In this document: piece by piece, positions 16,633 through 26,846 of the stretch
Layout: the number at the start of each line of letters is the position of its first letter
How positions within the stretch are numbered: the first letter of the stretch is position 1
NCBI RefSeq assembly: GCF_028679125.1
Contig: NZ_JAJRCG010000020.1
Coordinates: forward strand, 1 to 50,555
Direction: 5' to 3'
Length of the DNA: 50,555 bases
Source of the DNA: Methanoregula sp.
Lineage (GTDB): Archaea > Halobacteriota > Methanomicrobia > Methanomicrobiales > Methanospirillaceae
The notes under the pieces: generated by a model
Told to the model about the DNA's origin: nothing
Database searches by the model: none
Seen by the model: the letters and a program-made list of their open reading frames with translations, nothing else
Position numbers and translations under genes: made by a program

Positions 16633-18098
16633 TGCTCCATCCCCTCCACACGATATCCTTCTGAAGGGACGACCAGTTCAAACCGGGCTGATTCACGGTA
16701 CACGCCGGTCTCACGGAGGGTCATACCAGTCAGGGAAACAATCTCATAAGCAAGGAAGAGTCCCCTGCCATAACGGTCTTCCTGCTGGACAAAAAGGGAA
16801 TTTTTATCATGATCCGGGATACCGACTCCGTCATCCTCAATGATAATGGCACAGCCGTTCTCCCGGATCTGGTAGGTGATGACTATCTTTGTCGCACCCG
16901 TTGCCTCTTTCAGGGAGTTGTGCAGGAGGTGGTAAAAAACCGTGGGAAGGTGAGGATCCGAGAAGATTTCGAGCCGTTCCGTCCATGCATGGAATACCAC
17001 CCTTCCGAATTCAAGGCGCCCGGCAGCGGTCATGATAGCATCCTGCACGGGAATCCACGTCGGGGGTGTGGCACCGATATCCCGAAACTCGCGGGAGATA
17101 TCGATCTGACGCGTGATGCCATTCGCCGATTCCTTGAGATCAGCAATAAACGAGATAATCTCCGGGTCGCGGAATTTCATGACCCCGAACCGGAGCTGCC
17201 CGTACAGCACGGCAAGTTTCCGGGACATATCGTAGCGGAGGATCCCGGCAAGGGTGTTGAGCCGGTTGCTGGTCTTCTCGAGCGCTGATTCGATCATCAC
17301 CTGATCGGTAATATCCCGGACCGATTCAATGGCACCGGTGATGTTCCCTTCCGCATCCACGAGTGCCGTTGCAGAAAACCTGATATGCATGCTCCGGTCC
17401 CCATGAAAATGGGGAAGGAAGACCTCTGACACGAGTTTTCCTGCTTCTTTTCTGACCTGCGGATATTTCTCTTCAATCTGCTGCTCGTTATTGATAATCA
17501 GGCCTGCCAGCATCGGCCTTCGTTCGCCGTAGAATGCAAGTGCGTATTCATAATTTCCGCGGTTGAGCATGACGGTCTTTGACATACCGGTCATAGTTTC
17601 GACAGCCCGGTTCCATGCAATGATCCTGCCTTCCCGGTCGATGGCGAACGTAGCATCAGGAAGGAACTCGATGATATCATGGAGCTGCTGCTCGGATTCT
17701 GCCAAGTTCCATGACAGGAGTGCAACTACACTACCCACAAGAACGATGATCGCCCCACGTGCGATCGTGGCGATGCCAATCATGATATCTTGGGGAGTGA
17801 TCATGAACACCGTGATGCCGTAGAGCACCGCTATCCCCACGGAGAAGATAAGACCCCGGCGGGGATACCAGTAGGAGGCGAGGATAACGGGGAAATAAAG
17901 CAGGTGTGAGAGCACCGCAGTGAGGCCGAACAGGATCCCAAACAGGTTTACTGCAAGGGTTACTGCGGTCAGGCCGACAAGAAGCAGGATGCGGTTGCGC
18001 TGCACGGGATGCTGGAGAACCAAAGGATTGGGGAGCGGCATGGAACGGGAAAACCTGTACACTCCCGTTCGATCTGAACGTGCAAAAAGATTCCCCAC
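16629..18098 (-). CDS. PAS histidine-kinase-like protein lacking the phospho-accepting His
   Basis: 489 residues. The N-terminal part has several membrane helices (about 36-130), then a PAS domain (about 140-265), a dimerisation helix and a kinase ATPase domain. The ATP-binding elements look intact: HNSLKEA (N box), EDDGVGIP (G1) and GRGLFLA (G2). In the two other kinases of this window the helix reads ...SITRHDIINQ; here it reads ...GILRYDMSRK, with Tyr289 (codon TAC, minus strand, 17232-17234) in place of the His. It should not autophosphorylate in the usual way and may sense and modulate partners instead. It follows the receiver-kinase gene after 63 bases and overlaps the GNAT gene. Confidence 0.9.
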   Translation of the reverse strand: MGNLFARSDRTGVYRFSRSMPLPNPLVLQHPVQRNRILLLVGLTAVTLAVNLFGILFGLTAVLSHLLYFPVILASYWYPRRGLIFSVGIAVLYGITVFMITPQDIMIGIATIARGAIIVLVGSVVALLSWNLAESEQQLHDIIEFLPDATFAIDREGRIIAWNRAVETMTGMSKTVMLNRGNYEYALAFYGERRPMLAGLIINNEQQIEEKYPQVRKEAGKLVSEVFLPHFHGDRSMHIRFSATALVDAEGNITGAIESVRDITDQVMIESALEKTSNRLNTLAGILRYDMSRKLAVLYGQLRFGVMKFRDPEIISFIADLKESANGITRQIDISREFRDIGATPPTWIPVQDAIMTAAGRLEFGRVVFHAWTERLEIFSDPHLPTVFYHLLHNSLKEATGATKIVITYQIRENGCAIIIEDDGVGIPDHDKNSLFVQQEDRYGRGLFLAYEIVSLTGMTLRETGVYRESARFELVVPSEGYRVEGMEQ

Positions 18099-18161
18099 CG
18101 GTCAGACCGGGGATCAGGAAACTGGAGCATCCCACCGGGTATAGCGGCCCGGACAGGATCC

Positions 18162-19481
18162 TCAGGATTTTTGTGCAGATCCCCGTATTGTGCCGGCTGG
18201 ACAGTGAATTTCGAAACGGGCTCCGGTGCCCGGTGTCCCGGTCTCGCGGATGGTGATGAAGGTTATCGCAAGAACTTCCCGCGCAAGGAAGAGGCCCAGG
18301 CCGGTATTCAGTCCGTACTCGTAGCTGAAAATCTTATCCTTGCTGCCAGCGGGTATGCCAACGCCATTGTCTTCACAGACAATGATCGTGTCACCGTCAA
18401 CGGAGTTCAGGCTGAAACGGATGGCAGTTATCTTATCGCCGTATTTTACTGCATTCTCGATCATGTTGGAGAAGACTTTGCCGATCAGCGGATCTGCATA
18501 AATTTCTGTCCCGGGGGAGACCTCGTTGGAAAACGCCAGTCCTGAAGGAAGGATCTCTTTTGCCGCAGCCTGCACAAGGGTATGGATCTCCTGCCACTGG
18601 GGAGCTTTAACTCCAACTTTCTGGTAATCCGCTGTAAATTTTATCGAGTTAAGTGTGCGGGTGGTGATGGCAATCGCGCTCGTTACCTGCTCCCATGCTT
18701 TTTCCGGTTCCACTGACCGCAGGGACAGGGAATATTCAAGGATTTCATGCTGAGTCGTGAGCTGATTGATAATATCGTGGCGGGTGATGCTCGCCATCAG
18801 GTTAAGCCGTTTGTTGGCCTCATCAAGGGCTTTTTCCACCCTCCGCCGTTCCGTGTTCTCCAACGCAAGGCTGGAGTTGGACTGTTTGAGATCAGAGACT
18901 GCCTGCTGGAGCTGCTCGTTTACCGCATTGATCTGCTCCCGAGCTTCCTCAAGTTCGGTATTCTTCCGGATCGCCATCTCGTACGTTGAGAGCAGGATCC
19001 GGAGGATCCGTAGCCTTCCGGCAGTAATGCGATAGATCGTACCAGCTACCGTGAGATCCAGGGGCGGTGAGACCTTCTCGGGATCCGGCTCGTCCAGCGC
19101 TTCAAGGATCCCTGTGACCCGGGTGCTGATATAGCACGGATCATAGGGCTTGATGATAAAATCGTCTGCCCCCGAAGCAAGACCGCGGATCACATCAGCC
19201 GGATCAAAGAGCTGTGAAACAAGGATCACGGGAATTGTCGCAACCCGGGGATCCTGTTTGATCCGACGACAGAGTTCATATCCGTCCATCTCCGGCATGA
19301 CAATATCCGAGAGAATGAGATTGGGCCGGTCTGTGGCGATCTGTTCCAGCGCTTCCATACCATTGTCGGTCAGCATGACCCGGTATCCTTCGGTCTCCAG
19401 GATATGCCGGAGGTATTCAGCCTGCGTCCGACTGTCCTCAACGATCAGGATCTTTACCAGTTTCTTGGGTGTTTTTTCCAT
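18162..19481 (-). CDS. Receiver-histidine kinase hybrid
   Basis: 439 residues, cytoplasmic. Residues 8-125 are a CheY-like receiver with Asp59 as phosphorylation site (LILSDIVMPEMDGYE) and Lys in the IIKPYD motif. A coiled-coil linker (about 170-225) leads into the kinase core with the archaeal-type SITRHDIINQL phospho-accepting His, an N box (MIENAVKYGDK), EDNGVGIP and GLGLFLARE. The receiver at the front suggests that phosphate from the CheA next door controls this kinase. Its ATG shares one base with the CheA stop codon, a strong sign of co-translation. No DNA-binding domain is present. Confidence 0.9.
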   Translation of the reverse strand: MEKTPKKLVKILIVEDSRTQAEYLRHILETEGYRVMLTDNGMEALEQIATDRPNLILSDIVMPEMDGYELCRRIKQDPRVATIPVILVSQLFDPADVIRGLASGADDFIIKPYDPCYISTRVTGILEALDEPDPEKVSPPLDLTVAGTIYRITAGRLRILRILLSTYEMAIRKNTELEEAREQINAVNEQLQQAVSDLKQSNSSLALENTERRRVEKALDEANKRLNLMASITRHDIINQLTTQHEILEYSLSLRSVEPEKAWEQVTSAIAITTRTLNSIKFTADYQKVGVKAPQWQEIHTLVQAAAKEILPSGLAFSNEVSPGTEIYADPLIGKVFSNMIENAVKYGDKITAIRFSLNSVDGDTIIVCEDNGVGIPAGSKDKIFSYEYGLNTGLGLFLAREVLAITFITIRETGTPGTGARFEIHCPAGTIRGSAQKS

Positions 19482-21886
19482 TATGTATCACCAGGATTTC
19501 CGGGTCCAGGCCGGTGCCGCATCCTTATCAGGTCACGGATAACCGCGAGCAGATGGTTCTTTTCAAAGGTACTCTTGACAATATAGGCATCTGCGCCAAC
19601 CGCAATCCCGTGTCTCTGGTCTTCTGCAGAATCTAGGGACGTGACCAGCACTACCGGAAGATGGGAGAGTCGGTTATCAGCACGGATCTTCTCGGTCAGT
19701 ACGAAGCCGTTCATGCGGGGCATATCAACATCTGACACGACCATATCCGGTTCATTTTCCTTAAGCATTGCGAATGCCTGAAGGCCATCGATCGCTGTCG
19801 ATACCTGGTACCCGTCCCGTTCCAGTAGTATCTGCAGGAACGCGCGCGAGGTAACAGAGTCTTCCACAACCAGGATCCGACATGCTGCTTTTTCTGCGTA
19901 AGTAATGGGGATAGAAGGCCCGCAAGGCCGGAGAGATTCCTGGATCAGTTCCGGAGGATCGAGAACCAGGGCAAGCGTCCCATCACCCAGGACTGCCGCG
20001 CCGGCGATACGTTTTACCCGACGGAGCTGGCCCCCGAGAGGACGGACAACAATCTCCTGAACGCGGATCACCTCATCCACACGACAGGCCACCTGTCCTG
20101 CTCCGTACGCGATGATCACAAGTGAGATCTGCTTCTCCGTTTCAAGGATGGATCGCGGGTGGGGTATACCGAGAAGATCGGAGAGCTGGAGTACCCCAAT
20201 CATCTCATTATCAAACCGGATAGACGGGCGGCCATCGGTATATACAATTGCATCCCGCCTCATGCGAAGCACCTGTCGCACCTGCTGCATGGGAAGGACA
20301 TACACCTGGCTACCCGAACGAACAACAACCCCACGGAACGTTACCAGGCGGGCCGGGACGCGCATGGTTATACTTGTACCCTTCCCGACATCAGAGGAGA
20401 TCGTAACGTAGCCCCCCAGACGTGTGACGCTGTCCTCAACAATGGCAAGGCCAAGACCCCGACCGGAGATCTCGGTAATAATCGGGCTGGTGGACAGACC
20501 TGACCGGAAGATCAGCCATATTGCCTCGGCATCCGTAAGGAGACTCTCCTCGCGGGCTGTGATCACGCCTGCCCGTACGGCTGCCTGCCGGATAATCCTG
20601 CCATCAATCCCATTCCCGTCATCAGATACCTCAATACCCACCTTCCCCCCGGAAAGTGTAAAAACCTTTATTTTCACATGGCCGCAGGGAATTTTATTTC
20701 GGGAAACCCGGATATCCGGATATTCGACACCGTGATCGATACTGTTGTAGATAAGGTGCATCAGAGGATCCTTGAGTGCATCCAGGATACGCCGGTCAAC
20801 CTCTATCTCGTCCCCTTCCATTATCAGTTCCACCTGCTTACCGGTGTTTCGCGAGTATTCCCTTACAAGCCCGGGAAAGGGAGCAAGGATGCTGGAAACC
20901 GGTTGCAGGACCGCATCATGGATCAGGTCAGATATTTCGGAGGTACTGGCTTCCAGTGCGGACCGGTCGCGTTCTGTTGAACGGATATGTTCAGCCAGAT
21001 CATGGCGGAGAAAATTGCCAAACTCGCGGTCATAATCGAAAAATTCCACCAGTCGCTGAAGCGGGAGAACAACGTCTTCGGGCAAGTCTGTCTTGGCAGA
21101 TCCGAACGCTTTCTCGCGGATACTATGGACATCTGAAGAGATCTGGGCCTGGTTCCACCGCCAGAGGGTGAAACGGGTCATCATCTCTTCCAGTTCGCGC
21201 AGGCGGTGCGTAATAAAAAGGCGGGTGGTGAGGAGGTCATCCGATCCTGCGATCAAGCGGTCGAGTTTATGCGATGCTATCCGCACCGTTCCCCCATCGT
21301 GAACCGGCATACCTACAATCCCGGCTGCCTGAACGACCGGTGGTTCTGAAGGAGAATTTGAGGTTCGGGCAGCAAAGGCCCCGACACGAACACCTCCCGA
21401 CTCTGGATCTTTCACCGCAAAAGGGGGTAAGGGGTTGGAACTGAAGGATTGTACCGGCAGGGAACTATCTGTCGTACCATAACTAACCCCCATATCTTTT
21501 TTTGCAATGATACGAATGCCGGCAACAATATCCGAAGGAGAAACATCCGGCCGTTCTCCGTTCAGGATAGCATGGATCACTTTTACAGCCTTGTGAAAGA
21601 TATCATAGGCATCTGCATCCGGGATATAGGTCCCATTTTTCATCCGGGAGAAGACATTCTCCAGATTCTGGCAGATGGACTCGATCTCTTTCTGGCTGAC
21701 TGCACGAGATGCCCCTTTCAGGCTGTGGGTGGTACGGTAGATCCGCTCCACAAGAGCGGGATCTGCCCCAGCGCCGGACTTTTCCAGCACCAGGAGAATG
21801 TCCACCATTCCGCTGAGATGCTCTTCTGCCTCATCGCAGAACGTGGCGAGCAGCTTTTTTGTAAATTCAGCATCCATTCCGTTCAT
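19481..21886 (-). CDS. cheA: CheA-type kinase with C-terminal receiver
   Basis: 801 residues. Domains in order: Hpt with His54 (RTTHSLKGASRAV), a linker with no clear P2 domain, dimerisation helices (about 200-290), ATPase (HLIYNSIDHGVEYP, SDDGNGIDG, GRGLGLAIVED), CheW-like P5 (about 520-650) and a CheY-like receiver (about 670-785, Asp near 718 in VVSDVDMPRMNG). This is the FrzE/WspE layout seen in systems that control things other than flagellar motors. The start may be 21886 or the in-frame ATG at 21877, which has a better GGA upstream. It lies 12 bases after the transducer gene. Confidence 0.93.
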   Translation of the reverse strand: MNGMDAEFTKKLLATFCDEAEEHLSGMVDILLVLEKSGAGADPALVERIYRTTHSLKGASRAVSQKEIESICQNLENVFSRMKNGTYIPDADAYDIFHKAVKVIHAILNGERPDVSPSDIVAGIRIIAKKDMGVSYGTTDSSLPVQSFSSNPLPPFAVKDPESGGVRVGAFAARTSNSPSEPPVVQAAGIVGMPVHDGGTVRIASHKLDRLIAGSDDLLTTRLFITHRLRELEEMMTRFTLWRWNQAQISSDVHSIREKAFGSAKTDLPEDVVLPLQRLVEFFDYDREFGNFLRHDLAEHIRSTERDRSALEASTSEISDLIHDAVLQPVSSILAPFPGLVREYSRNTGKQVELIMEGDEIEVDRRILDALKDPLMHLIYNSIDHGVEYPDIRVSRNKIPCGHVKIKVFTLSGGKVGIEVSDDGNGIDGRIIRQAAVRAGVITAREESLLTDAEAIWLIFRSGLSTSPIITEISGRGLGLAIVEDSVTRLGGYVTISSDVGKGTSITMRVPARLVTFRGVVVRSGSQVYVLPMQQVRQVLRMRRDAIVYTDGRPSIRFDNEMIGVLQLSDLLGIPHPRSILETEKQISLVIIAYGAGQVACRVDEVIRVQEIVVRPLGGQLRRVKRIAGAAVLGDGTLALVLDPPELIQESLRPCGPSIPITYAEKAACRILVVEDSVTSRAFLQILLERDGYQVSTAIDGLQAFAMLKENEPDMVVSDVDMPRMNGFVLTEKIRADNRLSHLPVVLVTSLDSAEDQRHGIAVGADAYIVKSTFEKNHLLAVIRDLIRMRHRPGPGNPGDT

Positions 21887-21898
21887 GGAAGACGAACG

Positions 21899-24286
21899 TT
21901 AGACATGATACTGGACCGTGAGCTTCTTTAACCGGAGGCCCAGTTCATGCAGATCTTCTGCGGTCTTCTCTACTTTCCGGGTAATCTCAAGGTTCTTCTG
22001 GGCCGCATCCCGGATCTTCTCCATGGCAAGCGAGATCTGGTCCACGCCTGTTGCCTGGTCATGGATTGACGACGCAATCTCGATCGCCTGGCGCGAGGAC
22101 TCGGCCGTTGACCGTGTGAGCACTTCGATCGCTTTCTGGGCATCGCTGGTGAGCCGTACCGCGTCAGCCACTGATTTTGTCCCCCGCTCTGTTGAGACCA
22201 CAGTCGACGAAACGCCCCGCTGGATATCCGTCAGGATTGTACGGATATTTGCAGTCGCCGCTTTGGATTGCTCTGCAAGGTTGTGGATCTCGTGGGCGAC
22301 AACGGCAAAGCCTTTACCAAACTCACCGGCTTTAGCCGCTTCAATAGATGCGTTAACCGCAAGCAGATTGGACTGTTCGGAGATATCGGTGACCGTTGCG
22401 ATGATCTCCCCGATAGCCTGGCTCTGCTCAGAGAGCTTGATAACGTTCATCCCGATCATGTCCATCTGCCGCTGAATATGGTTCATACCATCAAGGATTT
22501 CCTGTACCGATTTCTGGCCGTCCCCGGACACATTCAGCGCATTCATCGCTTTTTCAGAGACTTCCTTGGTCTTCTGGTTCATCAGGTCAGTCTTTGTCCG
22601 CACGCTCTCCACCGTGTCGGAGGTTTCGTTGACGATTGCTGCGGTCTGGGAACTGGCGGAAGACAACTGGGTAGTAACTGCCAGGATCTCACTTGAGGCC
22701 GAGGAGAGAACCGAGATGCCTTCGTACAGTTCTTCGTTGATCAGTTTCATAAGGCGCTGGAGTTCGATACCAATGGTATTCAGGGCATCACGGTAGGCTA
22801 CAAACTCACCGGCAACAGGGATCCGCTCATCGAACCGTGCCGTAAGATCACCGGAAGCGTAGAACCGTGCAAGGCGCATTGCCTCGTTCACCGGTTCGGT
22901 GATCGTCTCAAGGGTCTTGTTGAAACCGGCAATGATCATCCGGTACCCGCCGCGGAATGCCTTCTCGTCACCCCGCACGGAGAGATCGCCCGCACGCGCC
23001 GCATCGGTGAGTTTGATAGTCTCCTTATGCAGGTGATCAAGGGAATCGACCATCATCTGGAGGGCGGGACGAATCTCGTCACGATCGTCAAAAGGTGCCG
23101 AGAAACGCTCAATATATTCACCGTTTGCAATCTTCTTGATATCCCCAACCACATTGGTCTGGAGATCATCGGCAAACTCATCCATGGTCGCGGACATGGT
23201 CCCGATCTCATCCTTCCGTTTGAGGTTCAACCGGGCGGACAGGTGTCCGTTCTTGAGTTCCTTGATCATGATGACAACCTGTTGCAGGGGCTCCGATATG
23301 GACCGGCCGAAGAGGACTGCAACCGCGGCACCGCCAGCCATGGAAGCGATGACAAGGGCAAGGATCGTGTTTCGTATGGTATCTATAGGGCCGCTGAAAT
23401 CTGTCAGCTCTGCCCGGGATACAATGTACCAATCAAGCGGTTCATAGTACGTGTAGGCATCGAGAATCCGGGTTCCGTTCACTTCATGGGGGATAGACCC
23501 TTCTTTGTTTTTGAACATCTCCTGAATATAATCCCGGTCTGCCCAGTTCTGGCCTTCAGAAGTCGGGTGGACAAGCACAGCTCCGGAACTGTCTATCACG
23601 TACATGTACCCGTGGTTACCCACGACCGTTTCACGGATACTTTTCTTGACAACATCAAGGGTCTGTCCTTCTTCAGTGCCGACAAAAAGGACCCCGATGA
23701 CCTTGCCACTGGGATCACGGATCGGTTCATAGGCAGTAACATAATTCTTGCCGAAGAGATCGCGCCATCCGTAATAGGTCTCGTTTTTCTCAACAGCCAC
23801 TTCGTATACATTATCGGTCAGATGGGTGCCTACTGCCCGCTTGCCTTCAGTGTCCAGAACATTGGTGGAGATGCGGGCGGCATAACTATCATTGTATACC
23901 TGGAAGACCGTTGCTGCACCACCCACCATCGACTGGACTTTGTCAACGATCTCGAAATTCTCATTTACGACATATTTTTCGCCATTTCTATCGACGAGCG
24001 TCATTTTACCATCAATGATCTGGGGTGTACCTTTCGCATAGAAGTTCTGTTTGGCGACGTTGAGATCGCTATTGACCTTGTTCCGCGTGAGCTTGTACAC
24101 ATCATTGGTCCAGCCTTTCATATCCTGGACCTGTGTCTCAAGCAGTGTCTGGATCTGGTCATTGATCACACCGCTCGAGCTGGAATAGGCCACAATCCCG
24201 AGCAGGATCGTCGGAATGATTGCCAGCATCAGACAGATAACCAGGATCTTGGTCCCTACTTTCATATTGGAGAAAAACTCAAGCAT
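21899..24286 (-). CDS. Methyl-accepting chemotaxis-type transducer with Cache domain
   Basis: 795 residues. A membrane helix at about 15-35, an extracellular double-Cache-like sensor (about 40-300; includes [29 protein letters not shown] and a second repeat with [16 protein letters not shown]), a second membrane helix at about 305-327, HAMP (about 330-385), a second HAMP-like stretch and the signalling hairpin. The hairpin tip lies near residue 655-690 ([31 protein letters not shown]). There is no C-terminal CheR-docking pentapeptide; the protein ends [10 protein letters not shown]. No CheR or CheB is nearby, so adaptation by methylation would need enzymes encoded elsewhere. The Cache type suggests a small-molecule ligand such as a carboxylate, but the ligand is unknown. 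Confidence 0.93.
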   Translation of the reverse strand: MLEFFSNMKVGTKILVICLMLAIIPTILLGIVAYSSSSGVINDQIQTLLETQVQDMKGWTNDVYKLTRNKVNSDLNVAKQNFYAKGTPQIIDGKMTLVDRNGEKYVVNENFEIVDKVQSMVGGAATVFQVYNDSYAARISTNVLDTEGKRAVGTHLTDNVYEVAVEKNETYYGWRDLFGKNYVTAYEPIRDPSGKVIGVLFVGTEEGQTLDVVKKSIRETVVGNHGYMYVIDSSGAVLVHPTSEGQNWADRDYIQEMFKNKEGSIPHEVNGTRILDAYTYYEPLDWYIVSRAELTDFSGPIDTIRNTILALVIASMAGGAAVAVLFGRSISEPLQQVVIMIKELKNGHLSARLNLKRKDEIGTMSATMDEFADDLQTNVVGDIKKIANGEYIERFSAPFDDRDEIRPALQMMVDSLDHLHKETIKLTDAARAGDLSVRGDEKAFRGGYRMIIAGFNKTLETITEPVNEAMRLARFYASGDLTARFDERIPVAGEFVAYRDALNTIGIELQRLMKLINEELYEGISVLSSASSEILAVTTQLSSASSQTAAIVNETSDTVESVRTKTDLMNQKTKEVSEKAMNALNVSGDGQKSVQEILDGMNHIQRQMDMIGMNVIKLSEQSQAIGEIIATVTDISEQSNLLAVNASIEAAKAGEFGKGFAVVAHEIHNLAEQSKAATANIRTILTDIQRGVSSTVVSTERGTKSVADAVRLTSDAQKAIEVLTRSTAESSRQAIEIASSIHDQATGVDQISLAMEKIRDAAQKNLEITRKVEKTAEDLHELGLRLKKLTVQYHV

Positions 24287-24437
24287 ACCCTGCCCCCGAA
24301 GATATCACGGATGAACCTGTATTCATGAATAGACTGATCGCATATTTCATAAACGTAGTGATTCTTTTCCGGACCGGTCCGTAGGTCCCCATTTCTCTAG
24401 TCTACCCGGCAGAATGGAAAAGAGGTTGTCCTGTTCT

Positions 24438-25457
24438 TTATGTATCCTCAATTATCATCTTGGGATCAGCAAACATGGCCACCGTATCAAGGACAATCAG
24501 CGATCCCTCTGCGACACCCCGGACATAATTGCTTTTTACCGGGATGGCATCGGTGTATTCCGGGGAGATCCGGTCCAGTTCGACCATGCCGATACCGGTA
24601 ATATGGTCTGCGAGGATACCAAACGAGAACTTGTTATCAGATAGTACGATGACACGGTTCAGATCGGTCAGGCCTTTCTCTGGGATGGAGAGCAGAACCC
24701 GGAGATCCACAAGCGAGATGATCTCTCCCCGTACCATGCAGATGCCTGAAATATAATCGGGTGTCCCGGGAACGGGGGTGATCTTACCGGTCAGGACAAC
24801 CTCCCGGATATGCTGCATGTCAATTGCATATTCCCGGTATGCGAGCCGGAACCTGAGAACTTCCGTTACTGCGCTTTCCTGGGATCCCTCTTCAGGCCGT
24901 GCAATTTTTTTTGCCCGTTCTCTGAGAAGGGAGGCGGCCTGTGCTGTATCCACACCGATGCTGTCATATGAGTATCCACCAGAAGCGTCGGATACAATTT
25001 CCGGAATTTCCAGTGATCGTGGATAACCAGGCCGGTACAGAGTCTTTCCCCCAGTGGCAATCAACTGGGTGAGATCATAAATTACCTGAAGGCCTTCCGA
25101 GGTCTGCCACACACCGGGAATTTCCGGTTGAATCGGTCCGAGTGTATCTGCAGAATCCGAAAAGAGGGGGATATCCTGTACGCCAGAGGTAGTATCAACC
25201 CAGAGAGCAACATCTCCACGCCCGGAACTGGCAATGATCAACATATCGGTCAACCTGGGTTGTGATGCAGCAAGACCTAACAGCGATCGCATCGAGATAA
25301 CCGTGATCTCTTTTCCATGTAGGTTGATCGTGCCGGCTTCCCAAGGGAGGGCCCCGGGTTTTTCAGCCGGCATAACCATCCGGATCACGCGGGATGTATC
25401 TGCCAGAGGGATTGCACCGTGGACATCATCAACAGAGAAGAAGAGTAACTGGGCCAT
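24438..25457 (-). CDS. Double CheW-domain adaptor
   Basis: 339 residues: two CheW-like domains in one chain. The first (about 1-160) contains PWEAGTINLHGKEITVISMRSLLGL. The second (about 200-335) contains TPDYISGICMVRGEIISLVDLRVLLSI and FGILADHITGI, the classical CheW signature. The second is better conserved. A linker with a predicted helix (LLRERAKKIARPEEG) separates them. It should couple the transducer to CheA; a two-domain adaptor could bridge two partners. The ATG at 25457 has GGTGAT upstream. It is the first gene of the minus-strand cluster, 151 bases before the transducer gene, where a second promoter is possible. Confidence 0.9.
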   Translation of the reverse strand: MAQLLFFSVDDVHGAIPLADTSRVIRMVMPAEKPGALPWEAGTINLHGKEITVISMRSLLGLAASQPRLTDMLIIASSGRGDVALWVDTTSGVQDIPLFSDSADTLGPIQPEIPGVWQTSEGLQVIYDLTQLIATGGKTLYRPGYPRSLEIPEIVSDASGGYSYDSIGVDTAQAASLLRERAKKIARPEEGSQESAVTEVLRFRLAYREYAIDMQHIREVVLTGKITPVPGTPDYISGICMVRGEIISLVDLRVLLSIPEKGLTDLNRVIVLSDNKFSFGILADHITGIGMVELDRISPEYTDAIPVKSNYVRGVAEGSLIVLDTVAMFADPKMIIEDT

Positions 25458-25623
25458 GGGGAATCACCGGTGATCTTGCATTAGTGTTGCTGTAATAAAA
25501 ATAGTAAGGAACTACCGGCATTACTGTAATGAACATCCGGAACCGGTTAAAACCCGTTGATTTCAAGCGTATCCAGATTATACTCTGCATACCGGACTGG
25601 TTAAATAACAACATATGTTTATC

Positions 25624-25887
25624 TCAGTTTTTTCCTTTTCCAGCCGGGTTTCCCGGGCATTCAAGAGGATTGGCATCAAAAGGGCAAAACCGCTCTCTGC
25701 CACAGGTTTCCCATCCACAGACAGGGCAGCGCCGGAGGCTGCGTTCCCTTCTGAGGAACGGAAGTATCGGGATGAACAGGAAGAGACAGAAGAACGGTGA
25801 CCCGAGATACCACATCAGCGCAGTGGCCGCAAGGGATCCAGCCAGCAGGAGGAGACTTGTTTTCCATACATTCATCGGTGCGTTCAT
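25624..25887 (-). CDS. Small membrane zinc-ribbon protein
   Basis: 87 residues. Two tight membrane helices (about 9-25 and 29-45) are followed by a cytoplasmic tail with a zinc ribbon (CPVCGWETCGRERFCPFDANPL, four to five Cys). It begins 17 bases after the mfnF stop codon on the same strand and is probably the last gene of that operon. Not recognised; its place suggests a connection with methanofuran synthesis or simple hitch-hiking. Confidence 0.65.
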   Translation of the reverse strand: MNAPMNVWKTSLLLLAGSLAATALMWYLGSPFFCLFLFIPILPFLRRERSLRRCPVCGWETCGRERFCPFDANPLECPGNPAGKGKN

Positions 25888-25904
25888 TTCTGGTGATTCC
25901 GGGC

Positions 25905-26846
25905 TTATCGGGAAAATTCCCGATCGCGGATCGCAATTTCCCTTACTGCAAACGCCGGCAGAGCATCGGCCGCAGGACCGAGTTCGGTAGTCAGGTCATA
26001 TCCCCCTAACTCCCGGGCAAAGATAGGGGCTCCGATGCCAGCTACGATAACATCCTCTGCATGACAGGAATCCGCACAGTTCCGTACTGCATCGCAGATC
26101 AGGGTATGCTGCTGCTGTCGGAATTGTTGTGCAATCGATAGGGCCCCGGTCTCTCCAATCTCATCGAGATCGGCACAGACCACCCGGGCGAGCCGCCGCA
26201 GGGATGCATCCCGTGTCTTCTCCTTGTGATCCGGGGTATCGCAGGTATACTGTTCCGGAGCGATCTCCCTCAGCACGAGGTATGCATCGGCACTTGTGGC
26301 AAAATATTCTGTGCTCACCGGAGTCTGCACGCCATCAAGGTTCACTGACTGGAGGATTGTTGCGATGTTGGTGCGCAACATTCCTGTATAGAGCAGGTAA
26401 CCTTTCCGGAGCCGGGCAAGGTCGGTCATGCCCAATAGTTCATGAAACCGCCCAAGGGGGATGATATCCGCGGTTGTGCTGCCGATGTCCAGCAGGACTG
26501 ATCGGGGATACTTCTCCCGAAGGATATCTGCCGAGGCAAGCCAGTTGGCAGCAGCCAGCTGCGGCACAGCAGTAGTATGGAACACTCCATCCATCCCATA
26601 GAATCGGGCTTTGGGAAACGCCCTGCGGACTGCATCCACGATAAAGGAGATGCCCTGCAGTTTGTTCTCAAAACAGTCAGCGAGTTCCCCGCTCATGACA
26701 ACCGCTGCCATTTCATCCATGCCGGTTATGTGCTGCTCAAGCAGGGACGTGATCGGTGCTTTCTCCCAGAGCGGACAGTAATGGATGTGGACCCCGTTCC
26801 TGTCCACCACCTTCAGGTTGGCCCCGCCAACATCAATGCCGATCAT
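25905..26846 (-). CDS. mfnF: Methanofuran biosynthesis enzyme MfnF (hydantoinase A-like)
   Basis: 313-residue ASKHA-fold protein known as the H4MPT-linked C1-transfer pathway protein family; MfnF joins the furan phosphate and glutamyl-tyramine halves of methanofuran. Visible motifs: IGIDVGGANLK at the N-terminus (phosphate-1), VLLDIGSTTADIIPL near residue 115 (phosphate-2) and DVIVAGIGAPIFAREL near 275. The start overlaps the stop of the ATP-grasp gene upstream (ATGA), which fits the assignment as a methanofuran pair. The function assignment rests on family knowledge plus this pairing. Confidence 0.88.
   Translation of the reverse strand: MIGIDVGGANLKVVDRNGVHIHYCPLWEKAPITSLLEQHITGMDEMAAVVMSGELADCFENKLQGISFIVDAVRRAFPKARFYGMDGVFHTTAVPQLAAANWLASADILREKYPRSVLLDIGSTTADIIPLGRFHELLGMTDLARLRKGYLLYTGMLRTNIATILQSVNLDGVQTPVSTEYFATSADAYLVLREIAPEQYTCDTPDHKEKTRDASLRRLARVVCADLDEIGETGALSIAQQFRQQQHTLICDAVRNCADSCHAEDVIVAGIGAPIFARELGGYDLTTELGPAADALPAFAVREIAIRDREFSR

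Noticed and set aside
23027..24328. 433-codon plus-strand frame
   Set aside because: Antisense shadow of the transducer gene; the minus-strand protein has Cache, HAMP and signalling motifs.
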